From assembly GCA_025738555.1 (NCBI GenBank), contig JAOVFP010000001.1, positions 1,178,001-1,242,000 of the forward strand: DNA of 64,000 nucleotides, given 5' to 3'. Below are positions 56,351-64,000 of the stretch, piece after piece. Below the pieces are notes generated by a model that was not told where the DNA came from, did no database searches, and saw only the letters and a program-made list of their open reading frames with translations. Made by a program: the position numbers and the translations under genes. This stretch comes from Cyathus striatus (lineage: Eukaryota; Basidiomycota; Agaricomycetes; Agaricales; Nidulariaceae). Every line of letters starts with the position of its first letter. The stretch's first letter is position 1.

Positions 56351-59300
56351 TTTCATATAGCACTCTAGTCAATTCGGGTTCTACCCATTGTTTTATGGAT
56401 TCATCTTTCATTTGGACACATGCTATTCCTACCTCACCTACTCCACCCATCGCTCTCAGACTCTTTGATGGCACCAGCAATCATGTAATAACTGAGTTTG
56501 TTACACTGCCTGTACTATTCCCTACCAGTGAATGTATTACAGTTGAACTCTATATGACACCTCTTGATTCCGTGTGTTCTGCAGTCCTAGAATATAATTG
56601 GCTCACCCACTTCAATCCATTGATTGACTGGGTATCGGGCTCATTAACATTCTGGACTCCAGACACTTCCGAGCAACTTCCACTCAAATCCAGGATCTCG
56701 GAACCAGGTTCCACTTCCGAGGATCCATCTCCAGTCACTCCTGATGAGTCTCTGCCACCTCCTCCTAGCATTTCACTAATAAATGGTGCCGCCTTCTTGC
56801 TTGCATGCCATTTAGAGGGAGCAAAGACTTTCCATATCCAGCTTGGTGCTGTCACTTCCACCGCTGCCCTCAATCCAGAGGAAGCTCCAGATCTCTCTTC
56901 CATACCATCTGAGTATCACAAGTTTGCTGATGTATTTAGCAAGTCCCAGGCAGATACACTTGCCCCTCACTGTCCCTATGACTTAAAGATCAACCTAGAG
57001 GAAGGTGCATAACCTCCCATAGGTCAGATCTATTCCCTTTCCCAATCTGAGCTTTCTGCTCTTTGGGATTTCATCAATGAACATATCCAGATCGGATTCA
57101 TTCAACCTTTGCGCTCTCCGCATGGGGCTCCCGTCCTTTTTGTCCACAAGAAGGATGGATCACTTTGGCTTTGTGTGGATTTCCGCGGGTTGAACGCTAT
57201 TTCTAAAAAGGATCGTTATCCTTTGCCACTCATTTCAGATTTGCTTGACAGTCCCCATTGTGCCCATATCTACACCAAGATCAACCTGCATCATGCATAC
57301 CATCTGGTCTGCATTGCCGAGGACGATGAATGGAAAACTGCTTTCCAGACTCGCTATGGATCCTTTGAATGGCTAGTCATGCCCTTTGGACTTTCCAATG
57401 CACCTGCAGGTTTCCAACGCTTCATGAATGACATCTTCAAAGATCTTCTTGATGTGTGCATCATAGTTTATTTGGATGACATCCTTATATACTCTGATAA
57501 CCTTGCGCAACATCGCCAACATGTCAGGGAAGTTTTGCATCGACTCTGGAAGCATGGGTTGTATGCACATGCGGATAAGTGTGAGTTCCACTCAGAATCC
57601 ATGGAATATCTCAGATATATACTATCGCCCAATGGTCTTACCATGTCTCCAACAAAGGTGAAGACTATTCAAGATTGGCCCAAACCAAGGAAAGTAAAAG
57701 ACATTCAATCTTTCCTTGGGTTTGCTAATTTCTATCGGCATTTTATATACAACTATTCCAACATAGTTGTTCCACTCACCTGCCTTACCTGGAAGGGTAA
57801 TCCATGGAACTTCTCAGACAAATGCCATTCCGCTTTCACTGAACTTAAGGACACTTTCATGTCGGCACCCATCCTTACCCATTGGGTTCCTGACAAGCAG
57901 CTCATTGTGGAAACCGACACTTCAGATTACACATTGGCTGCTATCCTGTCTATAGTTTCCGATGATGGTGAGATTCACCCTATCACTTTCCACTTGTGAA
58001 CCTTTACACCTCCCGAGTTAAACTATGACACCCATGACAAAGAATTGCTTGCTATCTTCGAAGCATTCCAAGTCTGGCATCATTACCTGGAAGGTTCTGG
58101 TTCACCCATTGACATCGTCACAGACCACAAGAACTTGGAATACTTTTCCACAACCAAGATCTTGTCCCAACAACAAGCCCAATGGTCTGAGTATCTTTCC
58201 CAGTTCAATCTAGTTATCCACTTTCGACCCAGAAAACTCAGGGTGAAGCCAGATGCTCTGACTAGACGATGGGATGTCTACCCTAAAGAGGGGGATAGCG
58301 ACTATGCTAAGGTCAATCCACATAACTATCGTCCAGTGTTCACACAGGAACAGCTTATCACTTCTCTCTGAGCAACATCACTTATTGTACCTGCTCTTCA
58401 CACTAGTATCATCATGGCCATTGAACAGTTACATACTGACATATTATCAGCTCTCCCTAATGACCCGGTCGCAGTTATCTGAATGCGGACTCCCGAGAAT
58501 CATTGGACTGTAACCCCAGACAGTTTCCTCCGTCTAGATAACCGGATCTATGTTCCGGACTCCGGAACCCTTCGGCTTCGGGTTTTACAGTACAAACACG
58601 ACCACCCGCTTTCAGGACACCTTGGACAGAACAAGACCCTCAAGCTAATTCGACACGAATATACTTGGCCGCTTATATGGACATTTGTAAAGGACTATTG
58701 TAAGTCTTGTAATACTTGCATGCATTCTAAACCACAGCGCCACCACCCGTATGGAACCCTAAAACAACTTCCGGTTCCTGGACGCCCATGGCACTCAATA
58801 TCTATGGATTTCATAGATCAACTTCCAAAATCATCGGCTTCCAAGTATGATTCTATACTCGTTATCATGGATTGTTTCTCCAAGCAGTCTATCTTCATTC
58901 CCACTCATACCACTTGCTCTTCTTCCGACCTTGCGCTTCTATTTGTACTTCATGTCTTTTCCAAGCACGGAGTCCCGGAACACATCACTTCCGATCATGG
59001 TTCTGAGTTTGTGTCGCATTTCTTCCATTCCCTTGGTACAGCCCTTGACATCACTTTGTATTTCACTTCAGGTTATCATCCCGAAGGCGACGGCCAAACG
59101 GAACGTACAAATCAAACTCTGGAATAATACCTTCAGGCCTACTGCAACTACCAGCAGGATAACTGGTGTGATCTCTTACCTCTTGCTGAATTTGCTTACA
59201 ATAATGCACCAAGTGCAACCACAGGAATTTCACCATTCTATGCAAACAAGGGTTATCACCCAAACCTTGTGATACATCCGGAACGTGATCTCACTTCCAC

Positions 59301-59889
59301 TCATGCCCAGCACTTCGCAGTAAACCTCAAGGAACTTCACGAGATGCTTTGGACCGAAATACTCAGTGCACAGAAACGTTATCAAGCTCCCACCAATGCA
59401 CGTTGCAAACCCACACCTGCATTCCCCATCGGGACAAAGGTATATGTCAAAGCCGAGTACTTCTGGACAACCCAGCCATCCCGGAAACTTGCAGAAAAGT
59501 TCCTAGGACCTTTTGAAGTCATTGCACTTGCCGGATCACATTCGCGTACCTTATGCCTTCCAGAACAATTTCGTGCAGTCCACCCAGTATTCCATGTATC
59601 CATGCTTGAACCCAATACTGAAAATACTATTCCAGATCGCATTATTCCTCCACCACCACCTGTTCAGGTTGATGGTAATATTGAATACGAGGTCTCGGAA
59701 ATCTTGGACTCTAAACTGGATCATTGTTTGCGTTGCAAACTGAGGTACTACATATGCTGGCTAGGGTATGAAGGGACCGATGAAGAGTTTTCATGGCTTC
59801 TGGCCACGGAACTGGAACACGCTACAGATATCATCGAAGAGTTCCACTCCCACTATCCGGATAAGCCCAGCCCTACTCCTATTTCTTAA
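56351..59889 (+). pseudogene. Ty3/gypsy chromovirus Pol, 5'-truncated
   Basis: One frame runs through protease, reverse transcriptase, RNase H, integrase and chromodomain. Protease: LVNSGSTHCF, where family members have DSG; the Asp codon is AAT at 56371-56373. RT: the first catalytic Asp is Asn in TKINLHHAYH (AAC, 57283-57285), while YLDD (57469-57480) is intact. RNase H: VETDTSDY near 57909. Integrase: zinc-binding H..H..C..C (58597-58719) and a D,D-35-E triad (58807, 58993, 59101). The C-terminal chromodomain (about 59690-59840, YICWLGYEGTDEEFSW) targets integration to histone-marked chromatin in this clade. Stops: TAA 57010, TGA 57997, TGA 58369, TGA 58480, TAA 59125. There are no frameshifts in 3.5 kb, so decay is by point transitions. 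Confidence 0.95.
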
Positions 59890-59961
59890 TTTCACATTAC
59901 TTATTATCTGCTTGCAGTTTCACCTTATACAAACACCAAAAACAATGAATAACAACCAAAA

Positions 59962-60516
59962 GTGAGATACAAGTACATTAGTTCTTTGGTAATGTGTTAC
60001 GACCATTTCCATCACTCCCTCCGTGTCTGCAACTCGACCGAGCTACTTCCTCACCTTCCAATGCAATTCTGGCACCCGTCACAACTTCCTCGTATGCATC
60101 CGGATCCCAGAGGCATTCCACAAGCAAGGTTTCAATATGGAAACATGGACGACATGCCCAGATACCTTGGAACCATCTCAGGACAACTTATTGAGTTCGC
60201 CTACCACCTGGAAATTGGCATCACCACATCTGTGACTCTACTTGATCAACTATTCCATCTTCCAATGCTTCCTGCATTTTCCCCAGCAGTTCCCGCTACT
60301 TCTGCATCCAATCCAGACCTCATCCAACATCTTCCAATCACTTCCCCATCCATTCCCAACTCTTCCGATGCTTCCAACCCAGTTCCAACACTCATCTCAG
60401 TCAAATATACAATTGACAGTGCAACCAAGCTTGCTGCATTACCAGGACATCTGGAACGAATGGCTACCAGTGGAATATTGATGCACATGTCCTTCCACAT
60501 CCATGGGCAGTGTTAA
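59962..60516 (+). CDS. Hypothetical ORF between pol and the 3' LTR
   Basis: A 184-codon open frame (Pro/Ser/His-rich, no recognised motif) starts 70 bp after the pol stop and ends about 200 bp before the polypurine tract. Unlike pol it has no internal stop. However, two other frames are also partly open here, so coding status is doubtful. It could be an accessory ORF or 3' untranslated sequence. Confidence 0.25.
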   Translation: MRYKYISSLVMCYDHFHHSLRVCNSTELLPHLPMQFWHPSQLPRMHPDPRGIPQARFQYGNMDDMPRYLGTISGQLIEFAYHLEIGITTSVTLLDQLFHLPMLPAFSPAVPATSASNPDLIQHLPITSPSIPNSSDASNPVPTLISVKYTIDSATKLAALPGHLERMATSGILMHMSFHIHGQC

Positions 60517-60710
60517 TAGGTCTTGGGTTCAGCTACAACTTGTTGGAACTTACTCAGGAACTTGTAGCTTGCACCTTTGCTACTTTCCTTGCCAAAGGAA
60601 TCAGATGCACATATGTTCTCTTATTTGAATATCTACTGACCAATAGGATTTCTTGTATTATTTTTAGTTATATATTCTCGCACACAGTATGACCTCATGG
60701 GCTTGGCCCT

Positions 60711-60720
60711 AAAAGGGGGA
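60711..60720 (+). other. Polypurine tract of the gypsy element
   Basis: AAAAGGGGGA lies three bases before the TGTTAT start of the LTR, the position required for plus-strand priming. Confidence 0.8.
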
Positions 60721-60723
60721 TAC

Positions 60724-61478
60724 TGTTATATCCACGTCCGGATACATTGTGCTGACGTTCCCACGTGACCTTCTAACATACCTAGTCCATTCCCGGAATG
60801 TACCCGCTTCGGGTTTACACTTCCCAATGTTCCCGCCCAGGAACATACCCGGAACCTGTCAGGTTTTCTATCAGATACTTCGGATACGTAGTTTCTCTTA
60901 TGACAGCCTCACCACGTCATTATAACATTACTCCTCTCTTCCATTCTCCCTTGTAAGTTTCATTATGGTCAATGTAGTTTAGTTTCTTATTCTTCATTCT
61001 GAGTGCATCATTTGTGCCACTACTCCTCTTTGCCCAGTCTTTATTTTGTTTACTTACACTTAGTATTCTGTCTCCAGATTAGTATCTACGTCTTACTAGT
61101 ACATATAAATAGTCTTCCAAATGTACTAGGTAGTCTTCAGTATTTGTATCAACTCTGTACACTTTCTTCCTACTCTAAGTTCTGAAACCCGCTCCAGGTT
61201 TTCCTTCAGGTTTCTCTCCCACTGCCTAGTGTAGTGGCGAAGCCCTCTCTTATACTCTGGAATGTCTTCCTCTGTTGAATATTGTCTTCCTCAAAATAAG
61301 AACCATTCCCTGGGGATATCCAGGTGGCACAGCACATATGCTGAAGCCACGGTTCACTTCCACACTTCCGCTCTCGTTCCCGTTCCTGTACTCACTTCAG
61401 GTTTCTGTTATAGTTCTCCCACGCCCTCCGGGTGTCTTCGCATTCATTTCACAGTAGGAAGGGAATCGGTACATAACA
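60724..61478 (+). repeat. 3' LTR of the gypsy element, about 755 bp
   Basis: Begins TGTTATATCC directly after the polypurine tract and ends ..GTACATAACA, giving 6-bp inverted ends (TGTTAT/ATAACA). There is no second copy in the window: the 5' LTR is lost. The right border cuts the DDE transposase gene on the other strand. Confidence 0.7.
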
Positions 61479-63655
61479 AATCCACTCATTCTCTTGCTCT
61501 CTGAGTGTCCTTCCTGTAGTGGCTGCCTTCTTTGAGTGCTTTGGTTTATTTTTACCTTTGTCATGTATTTTTGAATGGCTAATTTCGTTTATATTTTCCT
61601 CTAGGGCACTGGAAGTAACAGTTGAAGCCTGTGGGGGCTTAGGACGCTCAGGCAATTGCATTTGCTCAGCAATTTCCTCTGGAGTCAATGCAAGCCAACC
61701 ACATTCTTCTATAATAAACTCAGAGACATGGACAATCCGTCCACGACTTTTACGTTGAAGTGGTGGTTGTCCATCTCGCATCCAAATGTGGCTATCAAGG
61801 TCATTAGCATGAAAACAAGTTTCATCATGAAATATGGGATAGTAGATCTTTTGTCCATCACAGAGTTTTGGCTTGATGCAAATAACATCATCTCCTTCGT
61901 AACTATTGGCAAACCTAGATGCTTTCAAATATTAGTATACATAGTAGTTGATTAGAAGTATTACCTACGGAAGGATTTGAGTCTGTATATAATTTACATA
62001 TTCATCATGAGTGACTTGAACATCAGGGTGCTCATGCCCATCTACATACACACCCTATTTGATGTGTGACATTCAAAATCCAAGCCTCTTCAACCACTCA
62101 ATGGAAGTGGTAAGACTAATCGTGTCTTGTATTTTAAGGCTAGGGAATAAAAATTCATTCACGTAGCACCTCAGTTTGGGTGCACAGAGCTATTAAAAAG
62201 ACATATTATTAGCTATTAAATGAGAAACAGTCTAAGTGAATTTGTACTCACTCTACCATTATATCCACCTTTATCAAAAGGTACTTCTCCCTTTACCCAA
62301 TTTTGAAGTGCAGAATAGACTTCGGTTATTTGAAAATGTGATTGATGAGTAGCTCCCTTGCCTTGTTTATTCTCAGGAAGCTCTCCAGTACTAAGAATAT
62401 GCAGCACCATGGAGCATATGGTACACGCAAAGTAAGGTCCTCGTCCACATTGAGATGATATCACATTGCTTGCATCAATTGCAGGCCGGACTTTTGAAAG
62501 CCGTAACTTAACCCGATGTTGAATATTTTGCGGTGCACTCTTCACCTGCTTCAAAATGTTATTTCATTCAACACAGAGTTTGAGCTGAAGGTCGTTATAC
62601 TGTGAGACTGCCTCCAAGTCCAACATCCATCGAGCAGCATTGTTTTTAGTGAGAACAGTACTCTTATTTTGGTACTTCCTCCTGATAGTCTCGATATGTC
62701 TCCCCAATTGAGCATGTAGCCATACAAATTCTGCATCAGGTATCTCCTTAGTAGTTAACCTGTTATTGTGATCAGATTCGGTGTCAGCGCAGCTATCAAA
62801 ATCGTCTTCATGGGTTTCAGTGAGTGCTGGTGGATACTATTTTGGTTATATTCAAAAATGCGAAAAAGTATACATACTGATGGGTGACTCGGTGTTTCCA
62901 AATGCCGGTACTGCAGCTTCTTCAGTTTGCAAATGTTCAATAGCTTGAGGTTCAACAGCATAGGATACTGCTGAGGGCTTAGATGTATTCGCACTTTCAG
63001 CCTGTAAAGTGTTCAAGTCAATGAAAATATCTGAGAAGAAAAGACTCTTCACCTACATCAGGTCCACTGGGTGGATCAATCTCCATTATATCTGAGTCAG
63101 TCAGCTCTTCTTCCTGCTGGTGTGCATCTAGACTTCCAGAAGTCTTGAATTTCGATGGTTTAGCCTAAAAAATTGAAAGTAAACATCGATTAAACAGTTC
63201 ATGAAAGTTCTGTACATGAAAAAAGGATGCAATCGATGGTTGCATTTGAATAGCATGAGCCTTCTTCGTCTTCCCATTCACATTTCTCCACTGTGTTGTG
63301 CGTGCAGTCTTTGCACAACACTCAGGAATAATGTCAGCATTTTCACGCCTCTCCTTGCGTTTTACAAGCTATACTGGTGAGTTAAGCAATATTCTTGAAA
63401 TAAATTTGATTCTGTGCGTACCGTTATCTGCTTTCTTGCTCCAGAAGCCTGATCATCTTCTTTGTTCGCAAATGTTGAGGTGAGAACTTGATCCTCAAGT
63501 TCTATTTCGGACTCAGATTTCACTGTGATGTTGACAGGTGGTTCGAATGTGGGATCCTTTAAGACTTCGGGATCATTGTGAATTAGCTCCCCACGTTTTA
63601 CTGCTTCATGTCGAAGAGCAGCTTCTCATTTCGCACTCTGCTTTCTCTTCAGCAT
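61479..63655 (-). pseudogene. DDE-type transposase relic, truncated by the LTR
   Basis: On the minus strand from the ATG at 63655: a charged N-terminal region in several exons (63655-62750), then ISSQCGRGPYFACTICSMV (about 62460-62400), a helix-turn-helix-like SLTTSIEWLKRLGF, GVYVDGHEHPDVQVTHDEY (about 62060-62000), and the start of a catalytic core, FHDETCFHAND..HIWMRDGQP followed by SRGRIVHVSEFI. The order matches a family of DDE transposases common in agaricomycetes, whose name I cannot give with certainty. Stops: TGA 63626-63628 (KRKQSAK[stop]EAAL, CGA-type), TGA 62073-62075 and TAG 62055-62057. An intron with GT-AG borders fits about 61929-61975. The C-terminal half, with the remaining catalytic acids, is missing beyond 61479. 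Confidence 0.6.
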
Positions 63656-64000
63656 GATGTAGACTGAGAATGTATGAAACTAGTTGCTAAGCTCTCAAAG
63701 AATGAAATTTTTACCAAGCGATACATTAGTTAGTCATATTCTATTTTTATATGTCAAGGAATCACCCGAACATACCCCCCAAACAAATGATCCCTCATCC
63801 AAAATGTGAAACACCGTGGGAATAATTGAGGTTACGACGTAAATCGACGTTTTTTCATATGTTTCCTTACCAAAAAAATGTTTAAAAAATCCTCAAAAAT
63901 TTATTTACCCTAGAACGTGATGTGCTGGAGAGGTTCCTGGTTGCACTGTAATTCAACCAAACCACGTGACCGCGTTTTGATTGCCCAAAGGAGCCGAATC
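63656..64000. other. Upstream region of the DDE relic
   Basis: No ORF. It contains CCAAA and CACGTG-type words (63962-63970) but nothing I can assign as a promoter with confidence. It may include the left end of that transposon, which I could not locate. Confidence 0.3.

Overview
The window looks like a repeat-dominated, probably heterochromatic segment of a basidiomycete fungus, most likely an agaricomycete. The evidence is short introns of 43-65 bp with GT-AG (one GC-AG) borders and CTAAC/CTAAT branch sites, a KDZ transposase with a CxC2 zinc cluster, fungal Helitrons, and a chromodomain-bearing Ty3/gypsy element. I see no convincing host housekeeping gene, rRNA, tRNA or CRISPR array. Every recognisable protein gene belongs to a transposable element, and all are broken.

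Layout. 1-2392: non-coding, with two short tandem duplications. 2393-6243: decayed KDZ transposase, followed at 7015-7387 by an array of TGATCA-type repeats. 7388-9470: C-rich degenerate repeats and a truncated Tnp2-like transposase (minus strand). 9471-13773: element A, a giant inverted repeat. 13774-15290: repeats. 15300-16464: one arm of a related element (D). 16465-17215: two small ORF relics. 17216-20707: element C1. 20708-21770: a 19-bp tandem array plus GTAC-palindrome cluster. 21898-27226: Helitron copy 1. 27227-35340: Helitron-flank non-coding repeats, interrupted by element B (28804-32487). 35341-38730: element C2, a second copy of C in opposite orientation. 38731-39917: Helitron copy 3 (helicase only). 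40033-42190: flank repeats with a textbook 306-bp hAT-type MITE. 42191-43256: gag relic (minus). 44283-47220: element E with 97-bp terminal inverted repeats. 47700-52623: Helitron copy 2. 52734-54300: flank repeats. 54600-56050: an 11/33-bp satellite. 56060-56350: a TGTGAC array fused to a 5'-truncated Ty3/gypsy chromovirus pol (56351-59889) with its 3' LTR (60724-61478). 61480-63655: a DDE transposase relic (minus) cut by that LTR.

The most interesting content is a family of snap-back elements (A, B, C1, C2, D, possibly the array after the KDZ gene) with one shared grammar and different sequences. Each has a GTGTCAGCC terminus, then a 57-70 bp periodic block carrying paired TGATCA palindromes (GAGTAC in D), then a large satellite built on GTGTCAC/GTGACAC, then a roughly 1-kb core with no clear ORF, then the same modules inverted. 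The C1 and C2 cores read identical while their satellites differ. One insertion (B) can be dated against an unoccupied paralogous site and has a 7-bp target duplication.

A second theme is CpG decay. Comparing the three Helitron copies shows that nearly all premature TGA codons are former CGA codons, with the alternative product CAA in a sister copy. The same change explains stops in the KDZ, Tnp2-like, gag, gypsy and DDE genes, and probably the loss of the catalytic Asp in gypsy protease and reverse transcriptase. The satellites of the snap-back elements remain CpG-rich in this otherwise decayed setting.
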